From Rossellomorea sp. SC111 (GTDB taxonomy: Bacteria; Bacillota; Bacilli; Bacillales; Bacillaceae_B), in NCBI RefSeq assembly GCF_024733565.1, contig NZ_JANIOC010000023.1, positions 1 through 56,897 on the forward strand: a stretch of 56,897 nucleotides of DNA, written 5' to 3'. Made by a program: the position numbers and the translations under genes. This document shows positions 1 to 9,211 of the stretch, piece after piece. The notes under the pieces are model-generated. The model worked only from the letters and a program-made list of their open reading frames with translations, was not told the origin of the DNA and did no database searches. Within the stretch, counting starts at the first letter, position 1. Each line of letters opens with the position of its first letter.

Positions 1-77
1 GTCCGGTAGCTTATCGAGTAAGTACTGAATTAGCTGCTTAGAAATTTAAGTGTCCAACGTTATGGGACCAGTGCAAA

Positions 78-136
78 AGCCCGAGGAGGCTCACCGCCAG
101 CCCCGCGGAAAGCGAGCACCTGCAGCGGAAATCAAC
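78..136 (-). repeat. Half copy of the dispersed palindromic element
   Basis: Matches one end of the complete element at 16723-16977, with the same order of GCCCGAGGAGGCTCACCGCC, then GCGGAAAGCGAGCACC, then the AATCAAC terminus. The other half is missing, since the sequence left of 78 does not match. It lies about 40 bases beyond the argH stop. The open frames here on both strands are repeat shadows rather than genes. Confidence 0.85.
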
Positions 137-176
137 CAGCACGTAGCTACGGGCAAAGGATTTAGTACTCTTTCCT

Positions 177-1571
177 CTACACAGATTGTTCAACAAAAGC
201 TCCCAACTGCGCCTTCCCCTTTCCAATCTGCACCTTCACCTGCTCAAACCCCGTACCACCATACGAATTCCTTCTCTCCACCGCCGAATACGGAGTCAGA
301 ATAGAATAAATATCCTCCTCGATCATCGAAGAAAACTCACCATACTCCTCAAGCGATACATCCTTCAGATAGCAGCCCTTTTCAATGCAATACAGCACAA
401 GCTTCCCGACGATTTCATGGGCCTGTCTGAAGGGAATCCCCTTTGTCGCCAAGTAATCCGCAAGCTCTGTCGCATTGGAAAAATCATTCCCGACCGCTTC
501 CTTCATTACTGCCGCATTCACTTTCATCGTTGAAATCATGCCCGTAAAGATCTTAAGCGATCCCACCACGGTTTTCACCGTATCGAACATGCCTTCCTTG
601 TCTTCCTGCATATCCTTGTTGTAGGCAAGCGGCAGACCTTTTAAAACGGTAAGGAGTGAGATGAGATTCCCATTCACCCTGCCCGTCTTCCCTCTGACAA
701 GCTCCGCCATATCCGGGTTCTTCTTCTGTGGCATGATACTGCTTCCTGTCGTGAAGCTGTCATCAAGTTCGATGAATCGGAACTCTTCCGTGGACCACAG
801 GATCATCTCTTCCGCCAGGCGGGAAAGATGGGTCATCATGATCGAGCTGTTGCTCAGGAATTCCAAGATGAAATCACGGTCACTCACGGCATCGAGACTA
901 TTCTCATAGCACGCACCGAAGCCAAGGAGCTCGGCTGAATATTCCCTGTCGATGGGGAATGTCGTCCCAGCGAGTGCCCCCGCACCTAATGGGGAAATGT
1001 CGATTCTTTTCAGGGAATCAGCGAGTCGCTCCTTATCACGGTTAAGCATCCAGAAATAACACATCAGATGATGAGCGAACGAGATCGGCTGGGCCCGCTG
1101 CAGATGAGTGTATCCAGGAATGATCGTTTCTATGTTCGCTTCCGCCTGGACGATGATCGCTTCCTGCAGGTCCTCAACGAGCTTGACGATTTCCTCCACC
1201 CGTCTTTTTAAAAAGAGATGCATATCCGTCGCGACCTGGTCGTTACGGCTTCTGCCCGTGTGGAGCTTGCCGCCGACCTCACCGATTAAATCGATCAGAT
1301 GCTTCTCCAGATTCAGATGAATATCTTCATACTCAACGGAAAACTCCAGTTCATTTTTTTCTGCCTTGCCATATAGGACGTGAAGACCACCGAGAATCTG
1401 ATCGGCTTCACTGTCTGTCAGGATTCCGCATTTTTTCAACATTTTCACATGGGCGATGCTGCCTTCAATGTCTTCCAGTACAAGCTCCTGGTCGAATGAG
1501 ATGGAGGCATTGAATTCATCCACCCATTCTTCCGGCTTCTTGGTGAAACGTCCTCCCCACAGCTTACTCAT
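177..1571 (-). CDS. argH: Argininosuccinate lyase
   Basis: Cytosolic last enzyme of arginine synthesis, splitting argininosuccinate into arginine and fumarate. The 464-residue protein is full length for the family. The fumarase/aspartase superfamily signature [12 protein letters not shown] sits at about residues 276-287, with HTGRSRNDQ near 104 and THLQRAQP near 155, both parts of the active site. The start codon lies inside the end of argG (ATGA, 4-base overlap), so the two genes are translationally coupled in one operon and argH should follow ArgR control from the argG promoter. No clear terminator is visible after the stop; a half repeat element follows. Confidence 0.97.
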   Translation of the reverse strand: MSKLWGGRFTKKPEEWVDEFNASISFDQELVLEDIEGSIAHVKMLKKCGILTDSEADQILGGLHVLYGKAEKNELEFSVEYEDIHLNLEKHLIDLIGEVGGKLHTGRSRNDQVATDMHLFLKRRVEEIVKLVEDLQEAIIVQAEANIETIIPGYTHLQRAQPISFAHHLMCYFWMLNRDKERLADSLKRIDISPLGAGALAGTTFPIDREYSAELLGFGACYENSLDAVSDRDFILEFLSNSSIMMTHLSRLAEEMILWSTEEFRFIELDDSFTTGSSIMPQKKNPDMAELVRGKTGRVNGNLISLLTVLKGLPLAYNKDMQEDKEGMFDTVKTVVGSLKIFTGMISTMKVNAAVMKEAVGNDFSNATELADYLATKGIPFRQAHEIVGKLVLYCIEKGCYLKDVSLEEYGEFSSMIEEDIYSILTPYSAVERRNSYGGTGFEQVKVQIGKGKAQLGAFVEQSV

Positions 1572-2779
1572 AGAGTGACTTTCTCTTTCTTCTCAGCGTT
1601 GACCATGGAAGACACCTTCGTCGGCAGACCCCATAGTTGAATGAATCCAATGGCAGCATCATGATCGAATTCATCCGCTTTTGTATACGTTGCAAGGTTT
1701 TCATCATACAATGAATTCGGTGATTTTCTTCCTTCGACGATGGCATGACCTTTAAATAATTTCACACGTACGACACCGTTCACATACACCTGTGTTTGAT
1801 CAAGGAAAGCCTTTAACGCTTTATTTAATGGAGAGAACCATAATCCCTCATAAATTAATTCCGTCATTTTTTTCTCGATCACCGGTTTGAAATGGGCAAG
1901 TTCTTTCACCAATGTGAGGTCTTCCAGTTCTTTATGTGCTTTTAAAAGGGTCATGGCGGCCGGACATTCGTATACTTCACGTGACTTGATCCCGACAAGG
2001 CGGTTTTCCACATGATCGATACGGCCGACTCCGTGCTTACCGGCCAGCACATTCAGTTTCGCAATGATTTCATCAAGAGGATATGCCACGTGATTCAACT
2101 CCACAGGCACCCCTTTGGAGAACGTGATTTCAACCACATCCGCTTCATTTGGTGATTCTTCGATGCTTGATGTTAGATCGTATGCATCTTCAGGTGGTGC
2201 CGTCCAAGGATTTTCCAGCACCCCGCACTCATTGCTTCTTCCCCAAAGATTCTGATCGATGCTATATGGTGAATCAAGATTGATGGGAATCGGAATCCCC
2301 TTATCCTTCGCATATTCAATTTCTTCTTCACGTGACCACTTCCATTCACGAACCGGCGCGATTACTTCCAGTGACGGGTTCAATGCCGCGATGGACACTT
2401 CGAATCTCACCTGGTCATTTCCTTTCCCCGTGCAGCCATGTGCAACAGCCGTTGCATCTTCCTGTTCAGCGACCTCAACAAGCTTTTTGGCAATCAATGG
2501 TCTTGAGAGAGCGGACACCAGCGGGTATTTCCCTTCATATAGGGCATGGCTTTGCAGGGCAAGAAGCGCGTATTCGTTCGCGAACTCTTCTTTTGCATCG
2601 ATGACATAGCTTTTCGACGCTCCAACCGTCAGCGCTTTTTCTTGTACAAAATCAAGATCCTTCCCTTCCCCGACATCCAGGCAGCATGCTATGACTTCGT
2701 ATCCTTTCTCCTTTAACCATTGAACCGCAACCGACGTATCCAAACCACCTGAGTAGGCTAATACCACTTTTTTATTCAT
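1568..2779 (-). CDS. argG: Argininosuccinate synthase
   Basis: ATP-dependent ligation of citrulline and aspartate to argininosuccinate, the step before ArgH. The 403-residue length is normal. The N-terminal PP-loop AYSGGLDTS (residues 8-16) binds ATP. A strong ribosome site, AGGAGGAG, precedes the ATG. It is the first gene of an argGH operon; its promoter and two ARG boxes lie directly upstream (2811-2880). In B. subtilis the neighbour upstream of argG is moaB (as I recall); here moaB sits in the molybdenum-cofactor cluster near 53 kb instead. Confidence 0.97.
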   Translation of the reverse strand: MNKKVVLAYSGGLDTSVAVQWLKEKGYEVIACCLDVGEGKDLDFVQEKALTVGASKSYVIDAKEEFANEYALLALQSHALYEGKYPLVSALSRPLIAKKLVEVAEQEDATAVAHGCTGKGNDQVRFEVSIAALNPSLEVIAPVREWKWSREEEIEYAKDKGIPIPINLDSPYSIDQNLWGRSNECGVLENPWTAPPEDAYDLTSSIEESPNEADVVEITFSKGVPVELNHVAYPLDEIIAKLNVLAGKHGVGRIDHVENRLVGIKSREVYECPAAMTLLKAHKELEDLTLVKELAHFKPVIEKKMTELIYEGLWFSPLNKALKAFLDQTQVYVNGVVRVKLFKGHAIVEGRKSPNSLYDENLATYTKADEFDHDAAIGFIQLWGLPTKVSSMVNAEKKEKVTL

Positions 2780-2810
2780 CCGTATCTCCTCCTGTTGATT
2801 TTATATAAAA

Positions 2811-2880
2811 TGAATATTTATTCTTTAAGATGAATTTATATTAGCAGTTTATAAGGAGTACATCAATACTTATTCATCAA
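2811..2880 (-). promoter_or_regulatory. argGH promoter with two ARG boxes
   Basis: On the minus strand a sigma-A promoter reads -35 TTGATG (2861-2866), a 17-base spacer and -10 TAATAT (2838-2843). One ARG-box-like site, GATGAATAAGTATTGATG (about 2861-2878), overlaps the -35. A second, with core GAATATTTATTC (2812-2823), lies between the promoter and the gene. The arrangement fits arginine-dependent repression by ArgR/AhrC. The boxes are judged by eye against the family consensus. Confidence 0.75.
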
Positions 2881-2988
2881 TTTGTATAATTATTTTATGG
2901 ACAATTGATGACATCGCCTTCGCACTGGGCTTCGTGCAGAATTTATTGTAGGATGAAAGAAGAATGAAAGTGAGGAGCATCCAGAAAG

Positions 2989-3300
2989 ATGAGGAACGAA
3001 TTTTTTTCATATGATTCAAGACTCGGCATCCATCTTCCATTGCAGTTGGAGGAATGGCCGATGTATTCGTCAGAGGAACAGGAAGTGATCCTCCTAGAGT
3101 GGGAGCGTATTCGGGGAACGATTCCGGACCGGATCGGAGAACTTGATGTGGAGATCGAGCGCCTTCAGGATGAACTGGCTGGGGAAGATAACTTTGACCG
3201 ATCCTGCAAGATCAATCATGAAATCTCCGAAAGGGCTTCAGAGATCAATGATTTATGGCTCTGGTACCGGACCAATCCGGAAAAAACAGAAAGGGAATGA
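2989..3300 (+). CDS. Small conserved-type hypothetical protein (103 aa)
   Basis: Not recognised. It is a 103-residue, acidic, soluble protein without signal peptide or membrane segment. Residues about 25-95 are rich in Glu, Arg, Leu and Ile with heptad-like spacing, suggesting a helical hairpin or coiled coil. GTGAGGAG lies about 11 bases before the ATG and serves as the ribosome site. It is a lone gene, divergent from argG and convergent with the EcsC gene; its stop codon lies inside the shared terminator stem. The good ribosome site, terminator and lack of a competing frame make it likely real. Confidence 0.7.
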   Translation: MRNEFFSYDSRLGIHLPLQLEEWPMYSSEEQEVILLEWERIRGTIPDRIGELDVEIERLQDELAGEDNFDRSCKINHEISERASEINDLWLWYRTNPEKTERE

Positions 3301-3323
3301 TGCGATGAGCACATCATTCCCTT
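3291..3323. terminator. Bidirectional terminator
   Basis: Perfect 12-base arms AAGGGAATGATG (3291-3302) and CATCATTCCCTT (3312-3323) with a 9-base loop. A T-rich tract follows on the plus strand and an A-rich tract precedes on the other side, so it can serve both convergent genes. The left arm contains the TGA stop of the small gene. Confidence 0.85.
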
Positions 3324-3327
3324 TCTT

Positions 3328-4167
3328 TTATTGTTCATTTTTCTTATCGCGTAAATAGCGGTATTGATAATATTTCTCTGCAAAATCAGTGATCTTCCTG
3401 GAAAGCTGATAATTGGATCCCGCACCGATGGCAATGCTGACAAGAGGCAGACCCGACCACTTTTTCCCTTTGAACATGGTGATGGCCATCGCTTTCAGTG
3501 CCTGCTTCATTGAGCCTTCCAGCCACGTATAATCCGTCAGCTGCTCTGAGCCGTCATAGAAGTAATTGGAATCCTTCTTGTTCAGATCCTCCTTCAGATC
3601 TTCCCAAGCGAGGGCCCGTAGCCTTGCCGGCAGAGTCGCTGCATGGAACACCTTCAATGACGTCATCATTTCAAACGGCGTCTGAACATCGAATCCATAC
3701 GTGATGGCGATGAGCTGCACGGAACGCAGATTGATGACGAGCATCGCAGGCAGATCCGACCCAAGAGCCACAAGCCCACCGGTACCCGTCACCCCACCTT
3801 GTAACAGGGAGTAGATGCGATGGCGTCCCGCATGCTGTTCCGCTATGTAATGAAGCTGGTCAATCGTTAAATAGTGAAGATCCTCGACCGTCTGAATATC
3901 CTGATTGAATGCCCGCGCCGTCACAAGGATCCGCTCCCGAGCGTCATTCTGCATCTGTGAACCTTGAATCAGGGAATGCATATGAAACAACCAGCCATCC
4001 AGCCGCTGAAAAAATTGATCCTGAACATCTTCAGGAATCGATTCAAAGGCGTAGTCCAGCCACTTCACATATGTATGCTCCAAATCATTCGCTTCATATT
4101 CATACAACTCTTCTCTCCAAGTCTTGATCGCCTGCCATACCTGATTATCACGTTCTGACCAGTTCAC
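3328..4167 (-). CDS. EcsC family protein
   Basis: 279 residues resembling the EcsC family, named after the third gene of the ecs ABC-transporter locus; the molecular role of the family is not established. The family-like central part (about residues 100-200) contains the glycine-rich GGVTGTGGLVALGSDLPA stretch followed by a hydrophobic segment, suggesting membrane association. The start is GTG, well placed behind GGGGAGAA. It stands alone without ecsA or ecsB, between the argG and ackA regions. The upstream gap contains the 20-bp-periodic GCATGA array. Confidence 0.75.
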   Translation of the reverse strand: MNWSERDNQVWQAIKTWREELYEYEANDLEHTYVKWLDYAFESIPEDVQDQFFQRLDGWLFHMHSLIQGSQMQNDARERILVTARAFNQDIQTVEDLHYLTIDQLHYIAEQHAGRHRIYSLLQGGVTGTGGLVALGSDLPAMLVINLRSVQLIAITYGFDVQTPFEMMTSLKVFHAATLPARLRALAWEDLKEDLNKKDSNYFYDGSEQLTDYTWLEGSMKQALKAMAITMFKGKKWSGLPLVSIAIGAGSNYQLSRKITDFAEKYYQYRYLRDKKNEQ

Positions 4168-4297
4168 TTCTCCCCACTCCTTACATTCCTTAAATTACGT
4201 ATAGTATATCATATATGGAAGGGACAATTCCTTTGTGACAGGGAGAGTGGTGGGAATAGTCAGTAAATTCAACTTGTAAAGAAAATTCGACACCCCG

Positions 4298-4404
4298 GCA
4301 TGATTAGTTGGAGTGTCGCATGATAAATGTGGATCTCGCATGAAAGTTTTAATAACCGCATGAATATCGTAAATCCGGCATGATACAGGTCATTTTCCGC
4401 ATGA
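4298..4404. repeat. 20-bp-periodic GCATGA array
   Basis: Six copies of GCATGA begin at 4298, 4318, 4338, 4358, 4378 and 4399, giving steps of 20, 20, 20, 20 and 21. The base before each copy is C or G, usually in a TC, CC or CG context; the 14 bases between copies differ. The array fills the middle of the 336-base gap between the EcsC gene and ackA. No gene is visible in the gap. Confidence 0.9.
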
Positions 4405-4462
4405 TTCCTCAGCGAAGGGGATCCCAGCTAAAGTTTTCAGGTCCGTCCCTCTTTTTTCGAAC

Positions 4463-4494
4463 AAAAAACAGGACCGCCATAGCAAGCGATCCCG
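4463..4494 (-). terminator. ackA terminator
   Basis: On the minus strand CGGGATCGC pairs with GCGGTCCTG (with one G-U-type pair), followed by a run of six T. It lies just past the ackA stop. Confidence 0.75.
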
Positions 4495-4503
4495 TTTCAT
4501 CTA

Positions 4504-5697
4504 TTAGATATTTCCTTTTTCCACAACATCACGAGCGATCATGACTTCTTCATTCGTTGGAATGATCATGACTTTGACAGGTGAATGCGGGTAGTTGACG
4601 AATGCTTCTTTTCCGCGGACCTGATTGCGTGCCGGATCCCAGTATACGCCCATGAATTCCAAGCCTTGAAGGACTTTTTCACGGATCAGTGTACTGTTTT
4701 CACCGATACCTGCCGTGAAGACGATCGCGTCTACACCGTACATGCGTGATGCATATGAACCGATGTATTTATGGATACGGTTAGCGAACACTTCAAGAGC
4801 AAGTTCCGCACGCTCGTTACCTTCTGAAGCCTGCAGCTCGATATCACGAAGGTCACTTGAGAATCCAGATACACCAAGCATACCGGATTTCTTGTTCAGG
4901 ATGTTCAATACCTCATCAGCCGTTGATCCTGTTTTCTCCATGATGAACGGGATAAGGGCCGGGTCGATATTACCTGAACGAGTTCCCATGGCAACACCTG
5001 CAAGTGGTGTGAAGCCCATGGACGTATCGATGGATTTACCGCCTTCGATGGCTGCGATACTTGCACCGTTCCCTAGGTGACAAGAAATCAGGCGCACTTG
5101 CTCTTCCGGGCGGCCAAGCATTTCAGCTGCGCGCTGAGATACATACTTGTGGGAAGTTCCGTGGAAACCATATTTACGGATTCCGAAATCTTCATAATAC
5201 TCATATGGAAGGCTGTACAAGAATGAGCTTTCAGGCATCGTTTGGTGGAACGCTGTATCAAAAACAGCAACCGCAGGAACATTCGGCAACACGTTTTGGA
5301 ATGCTTTGATACCTGTTAAGTTTGCCGGGTTATGAAGTGGGGCCAGGTCAGACAGTTCCTCGATTTTCGTCACAACTTCCTCTGTAATCAGAACGGAATC
5401 ATTGAAGACCTCTCCACCATGTACGACACGGTGACCGATTCCATCGATCTCATCAAGAGAGTTGATGATACCATAGCCTGTCAGCTTTTCAAGCAGCATT
5501 TTAACCGCTACTTCATGGTTCGGGATGTCCGTCACTTCTTCACGTTTCTCATCATTTACTGTTATATTGAAAACCGCATCGTTCAGTCCGATACGTTCAA
5601 TTAGACCTTTTGTAATAACCGTTTCTTCAGGCATATCAAAAAGCTGAAACTTTAACGAAGAGCTTCCAGCATTAATTGCAATCACTTTTTTTGCCAC
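4504..5697 (-). CDS. ackA: Acetate kinase
   Basis: Interconverts acetyl phosphate plus ADP with acetate plus ATP, in overflow metabolism together with phosphotransacetylase. The 397-residue length is normal. Visible motifs are NAGSSSLKF (residues 9-17), the VVHGGE region, [10 protein letters not shown] and [10 protein letters not shown], all family signatures around the active site. The start is GTG behind AGGAGCG. It is monocistronic with its own terminator. A canonical cre lies upstream of the promoter at the position used for CcpA activation in B. subtilis ackA, so activation in rich sugar is expected. Confidence 0.97.
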   Translation of the reverse strand: MAKKVIAINAGSSSLKFQLFDMPEETVITKGLIERIGLNDAVFNITVNDEKREEVTDIPNHEVAVKMLLEKLTGYGIINSLDEIDGIGHRVVHGGEVFNDSVLITEEVVTKIEELSDLAPLHNPANLTGIKAFQNVLPNVPAVAVFDTAFHQTMPESSFLYSLPYEYYEDFGIRKYGFHGTSHKYVSQRAAEMLGRPEEQVRLISCHLGNGASIAAIEGGKSIDTSMGFTPLAGVAMGTRSGNIDPALIPFIMEKTGSTADEVLNILNKKSGMLGVSGFSSDLRDIELQASEGNERAELALEVFANRIHKYIGSYASRMYGVDAIVFTAGIGENSTLIREKVLQGLEFMGVYWDPARNQVRGKEAFVNYPHSPVKVMIIPTNEEVMIARDVVEKGNI

Positions 5698-5771
5698 GTT
5701 GTATCGCTCCTTTTAATTTCGATCTATCGACTCTTATTTATTCTGTTCATTGAATCGTTTTTTATCTCTCA

Positions 5772-5835
5772 ATTCCCCATTAAATCACTGACTCCAACCT
5801 ATTTCAAGAAAAAGCTTGAAATGATATCGTTTTCA
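5772..5835 (-). promoter_or_regulatory. ackA promoter with activating-type cre
   Basis: On the minus strand TGAAAACGATATCA (5822-5835) matches the cre consensus TGWAANCGNTNWCA at every fixed position. Downstream are -35 TTGAAA (5802-5807), a 17-base spacer and -10 TTTAAT (5779-5784). With a start near 5772 the cre centre falls at about -56, upstream of the polymerase site, where CcpA activates rather than represses. Confidence 0.8.
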
Positions 5836-5964
5836 TGTTAAATTAAATGTTTTCGCAATTTTTATGAAACTTGTCGATTCATGCTGAACGGTCGATATCT
5901 TTTGAAAAGGTCGATAAACTCCTCATTCTCTGCATACCCCCAACACCCGTCCAATAAAACACAT

Positions 5965-5992
5965 AAAAAAAAGACCGCCCAAAGGCAGTCTT
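5965..5992 (-). terminator. ytxK terminator
   Basis: On the minus strand AAGACTGCC and GGCGGTCTT form a stem followed by eight T. The first arm overlaps the ytxK stop codon. Confidence 0.8.
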
Positions 5993-6984
5993 TACTTATT
6001 CTGTACAAGCCACTGATCGATCTTCGACAGGATATCCTGAAGGGCTCTCTGGTTTGATAGGCTTGGCAGTTGCGCAAGCAGGACCTCTTTAGGAGGCTTG
6101 GCTCCTGTCTTTTTCTTCTGAAGGATCAGGATGCTTTTCGCCGAGTTTTTATTTTTAAACAGGGAAAGCGGCAGCTGCAGGAAGCCCTGGATGTCTGCTT
6201 TCTCCTTCAAATAGCCTTGAAGCTGTGCGCTGTGCGGCGATTCGAAAAGTCCGTTCGGCACGATGAAGAAGAGGTATCCTCCGTCTTTCGTATGCTTCAG
6301 GCTTTGTTCGATGAATAGATGGTGGGCATAAGAGTGGCCCTCTTCTGCTTTCAGCTCATAATCCTGGGCGCGCAGGTCGTTAGGATAATACCCGATCGGC
6401 AGGTCGCAAAGGACAAGATCGACGGGATCGATGAACAACGGCTCGAGTGAGTCCTGGTTAAAGAGCTGAAGTGGATGCTTCTGGAGATCCGCTCCCACAT
6501 AGGCAAGCTTGATGAGTACTTCATCGATTTCCACCCCGATGGACTCGGTTTCTTTACCCGGCATCTGGTTCAATACCGTCGTCAAGAGATTCCCTGTTCC
6601 GATCGCAGGGTCCAGAACCGTCAGCTTATTCATGTCTGCTGTGAATTTATTGACCAGATAACTGATGAATAACCCGAGTGAGTCCGGCGTCATTTGGTGA
6701 TTCGGCTGGACGTTTTCTTTCATTCCTTTTAGTATCGCGAATTGAAAGGCTTTACGGATATTTTCATTCTCTAATTGAGAAATGTTCACTTCATCGTACT
6801 TTTTATTCAGGCGTTTCTTCGTGAGTTCGCTGACTTCTTCCTGAAGGACATTCCCTTGAAAAAGGTTCTCCCCTGTTTCGGCAACGGCTTCTAAATAACT
6901 GCAGGCAAGTTCATCCTTCAGCAGGGTGGCCGTTTCATCGATTATTCCAAATAATGATTCGACTGGCGAATTAATCATCGGCAT
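5992..6984 (-). CDS. ytxK: Class I SAM-dependent methyltransferase, YtxK family
   Basis: 330 residues with an N-6-adenine-methylase-type Rossmann fold. The SAM-binding motif VLDPAIGTGNLL is near residue 130 and a catalytic-type CDLPIGYYP (resembling the NPPF/DPPY motif) near 195, typical of the YtxK branch. Its substrate is not established; a DNA or nucleic-acid amine target is inferred from motif IV. The ATG is preceded by AAAGGAATGA. It lies between tpx and ackA as in B. subtilis but is separated from both by terminators. Confidence 0.85.
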   Translation of the reverse strand: MPMINSPVESLFGIIDETATLLKDELACSYLEAVAETGENLFQGNVLQEEVSELTKKRLNKKYDEVNISQLENENIRKAFQFAILKGMKENVQPNHQMTPDSLGLFISYLVNKFTADMNKLTVLDPAIGTGNLLTTVLNQMPGKETESIGVEIDEVLIKLAYVGADLQKHPLQLFNQDSLEPLFIDPVDLVLCDLPIGYYPNDLRAQDYELKAEEGHSYAHHLFIEQSLKHTKDGGYLFFIVPNGLFESPHSAQLQGYLKEKADIQGFLQLPLSLFKNKNSAKSILILQKKKTGAKPPKEVLLAQLPSLSNQRALQDILSKIDQWLVQNK

Positions 6985-7040
6985 TCATTCCTTTATCTCA
7001 ATTTCATTCATCTATTGTACCTTTGTCCTAGACGTTTGTA

Positions 7041-7077
7041 AAAAAAACAATGCTGACCATAAAAAAGTCAGGTCAGC
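7041..7077 (-). terminator. tpx terminator
   Basis: On the minus strand GCTGACC (7071-7077) and GGTCAGC (7052-7058) enclose a 12-base loop and are followed by a T-rich run (7041-7048). Confidence 0.75.
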
Positions 7078-7109
7078 ATGCTTTTTAGAACTATTTGATT
7101 GGGACAGGA

Positions 7110-7610
7110 TTATTTCGCGTTTTTCACTGCTTCAACGGCAGCATCATAATCCGGGTGATCAGTCGCTTCGCTCACATATTCCACATACGTTACTTCATCA
7201 TTGCTGTTTACAACGAATACAGCACGTGCCAGAAGACGAAGTTCCTGGATGTGTACGCCGAATGCTTCTCCGAAAGAAAGGTCACGGTGATCGGAAAGGG
7301 TTTGGACATTTTCGATTCCGTTCGCTCCGCACCAGCGTTTTTGTGCGAATGGAAGATCCACTGAAACCGTCAATACTTCTACATTATCAAATTTCGTTGC
7401 TTCTTCATTGAATTTGCGTGTCTGCGCATCACAAACACCGGTATCGATGGAAGGAACGACACTGATTAAACGTACCTTGCCCTTGGAATCATTCAGTGTG
7501 ACTTCCGATAGATCATTAGCTAATACTGTGAAGTTGGGAGCTTTGTCGCCTACTTTAACCTCATTACCTAATAGAGTGACAGGGTTATTCTTAAACGTGA
7601 TATTTGCCAT
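7110..7610 (-). CDS. tpx: Thiol peroxidase (atypical 2-Cys peroxiredoxin)
   Basis: Reduces hydroperoxides in the cytosol using thioredoxin. From the ATG at 7610 the protein has 166 residues, normal for Tpx. The peroxidatic cysteine is C60 in [11 protein letters not shown] and the resolving cysteine C94 in KRWCGA, the family pair. The start is fixed by GAGGAGGAACAAATA upstream; the open frame runs on to 7718 but lacks a ribosome site there. Monocistronic with its own terminator. Confidence 0.95.
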   Translation of the reverse strand: MANITFKNNPVTLLGNEVKVGDKAPNFTVLANDLSEVTLNDSKGKVRLISVVPSIDTGVCDAQTRKFNEEATKFDNVEVLTVSVDLPFAQKRWCGANGIENVQTLSDHRDLSFGEAFGVHIQELRLLARAVFVVNSNDEVTYVEYVSEATDHPDYDAAVEAVKNAK

Positions 7611-7695
7611 TATTTGTTCCTCCTCTATAAATAGTATGTACCCTTTCATAGTACAGAAAAAGGAAGGGGGAAAGCAAATCATAGGGATCCTTTTC

Positions 7696-7730
7696 AAAAA
7701 AAAGATGAGCTCACTCATTCGAGTAAGCTC
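7696..7730 (-). terminator. ytfJ terminator
   Basis: On the minus strand GAGCTTACTC and GAGTGAGCTC form a stem with a 4-base loop, followed by a run of T after four intervening bases. Confidence 0.75.
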
Positions 7731-7738
7731 TCAATCAT

Positions 7739-8215
7739 TTACAGTTCCATCTTATGATTTTGATTGTGCTGCCCGTTGTGATCCTCTTTATTGCCGTCCT
7801 TTTTCATCATGCCCTGAATCTTCTCGATGGCACCAGGAGCAAGGTCCAGCAAACGATCGATCAGGTGAGTGCTTTCATCTAAATGAAGCATCTTGATTCC
7901 TTTCGAGCTTACGATCAGGAACGCGATCGGCGTAATGGAGACACCGCCCCCGCTACCTCCGCCAAACGGCTGCTGCTTAGGGGATGACTTGTCACCACCG
8001 CCTTCTCCGCCTTTACCGCTGTCGCCTTTACCCTTACTGTCGATGATGAACTCACTGCCACCTGCAGCAAACCCAAAACCCACCTTTGAAACGGTGAGGA
8101 TGACACTTCCATCGGGTGTTTCAACGGGATCACCGATAATCGTATTCACATCGATCATTTCTTTTAAATTTTCCATTGCCGTGGTCATCAGACCTTCAAT
8201 CGGATGTTCTGACAT
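7739..8215 (-). CDS. ytfJ: GerW family sporulation protein YtfJ
   Basis: 158 residues of the GerW/YtfJ family, a sporulation protein linked to germination in B. subtilis. The N-terminal half (EGLMTTAMENLKEMIDVNTIIGDPVETPDG) and the VSKVGFGFAAGGSEF stretch are family hallmarks. A glycine/serine/lysine-rich linker at about residues 65-95 leads to a GGGSGGGVSITPIAFLI strand; the C-terminus is charged and His/Asn-rich. A strong AGGAGGT precedes the ATG. It lies 15 bases after ytfI, forming a two-gene unit. Confidence 0.9.
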   Translation of the reverse strand: MSEHPIEGLMTTAMENLKEMIDVNTIIGDPVETPDGSVILTVSKVGFGFAAGGSEFIIDSKGKGDSGKGGEGGGDKSSPKQQPFGGGSGGGVSITPIAFLIVSSKGIKMLHLDESTHLIDRLLDLAPGAIEKIQGMMKKDGNKEDHNGQHNQNHKMEL

Positions 8216-8230
8216 GTGAAGACCTCCTAA

Positions 8231-8941
8231 TTAGACTGAATGTTTTTCTTCAGAAATGGTGGAAAGGGGCTTTGTCTTAAACTTAGCCATACCGCCTCTC
8301 CAGTACCGAAGTATCTTGAAACCTACTAGGATAGCATTCCCTATGCGAAACTGGATAATACATGAAAATTGCGTTTGAATCACAGCATGCTGAAATGTCG
8401 GGGTCACCTCGATGACAGGCATGGATTGAAGCCGCATATACCCGCTCAAGATGCCAATGATGCTCCCTTTTAATCCCCATATGGCCCCGGTTAAGGTTCC
8501 TGTCGATGCCGCATCCCCGCTGCCAAATAGTGTCTTCCAATGGACTTGATCCAATTTGACTTTGTTAAGAAACCCCCGGATGATCCTGTGCATGGACTGA
8601 ACATGAAGGACGATTTCCTTCGTATCATTTAAACTGGCAATGAAATCGTGAGGCGTGATTTTCTTTTTAGAGGCCTTCTTGTCAGAAGGGTTGCTTTCGC
8701 TCCCTTTCTTCGTTTCCTGTTCGACGACGACATTCGGACCTTCGTCATCAAGCTGCACCAGGGGAATGTCGATCGTATATTTGATCAAACCGAACCACGC
8801 CCTCAGCTTCACCTTGAAATGATCATTGTCATTTCCATGGTACAAAGAAATCGTGATCGTAAGCTTCGTAATAATAACAATGAATAATAGAAAAATAATA
8901 AGTGCCGCGATAATGATTAACATCCAGATCCACCAGCTCAT
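8231..8941 (-). CDS. ytfI: DUF2953 membrane protein YtfI
   Basis: 236 residues: an N-terminal transmembrane helix (about 3-27), then a mostly polar domain with a Lys/Asp/Ser-rich stretch around residues 80-100, then a C-terminal beta-rich part (TPTFQHAVIQTQFSCIIQFR). This matches DUF2953 proteins, which sit next to ytfJ in Bacillaceae and are presumed sporulation-related from the context. Cotranscribed upstream of ytfJ. Molecular function unknown. Confidence 0.8.
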   Translation of the reverse strand: MSWWIWMLIIIAALIIFLLFIVIITKLTITISLYHGNDNDHFKVKLRAWFGLIKYTIDIPLVQLDDEGPNVVVEQETKKGSESNPSDKKASKKKITPHDFIASLNDTKEIVLHVQSMHRIIRGFLNKVKLDQVHWKTLFGSGDAASTGTLTGAIWGLKGSIIGILSGYMRLQSMPVIEVTPTFQHAVIQTQFSCIIQFRIGNAILVGFKILRYWRGGMAKFKTKPLSTISEEKHSV

Positions 8942-9006
8942 AAATTCACACCCTTCAACCTCTTATTATGGCCTTTGCTGAGGAAAATAAACTTGAGGAG
9001 GTGGAA

Positions 9007-9135
9007 ATTGCGGTGAAAAGAGGCTCTTGGGGAGTGTGCCTGATGGTGATTGCGTCTTTTTTTGATTAATTGCGTCATTTCCAGGGGGATTGCGTCATAA
9101 TTTCATTAATTGCATCATTTCACAGAGTAATTGCG
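9007..9135. repeat. 20-bp-periodic ATTGCG array
   Basis: The core word ATTGCG(TCAT) begins at 9049, 9069, 9089, 9109 (as ATTGCA) and 9130, with steps of 20, 20, 20 and 21; a further copy at 9007 is 42 bases (two steps) before the first. It occupies most of the 270-base gap between the ytfI start and the RDD gene terminator. The architecture equals the GCATGA array at 4298 but the word is different. Confidence 0.88.
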
Positions 9136-9164
9136 TATTTTACCACAAAATGGTAATTATGCAC

Positions 9165-9201
9165 AAAACAAAAAAACAAACCCGCCCAATCAGCAGGTTT
9201 G
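9165..9201 (-). terminator. RDD gene terminator
   Basis: On the minus strand CAAACCTGC and GCGGGTTTG form a stem with a 7-base loop, followed by a T-rich tract. Confidence 0.75.
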
Positions 9202-9211
9202 CTTTTCTATT

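Noticed and set aside
38..304. Two opposed open frames of 62 and 84 codons at the left edge
   Set aside because: Both run through the half repeat element at 78-136 and into the argH end; no ribosome site and the protein sequence follows the repeat.
4298..4404. CRISPR array
   Set aside because: The repeat word is only six bases with 14-base gaps and no cas gene is in the window.
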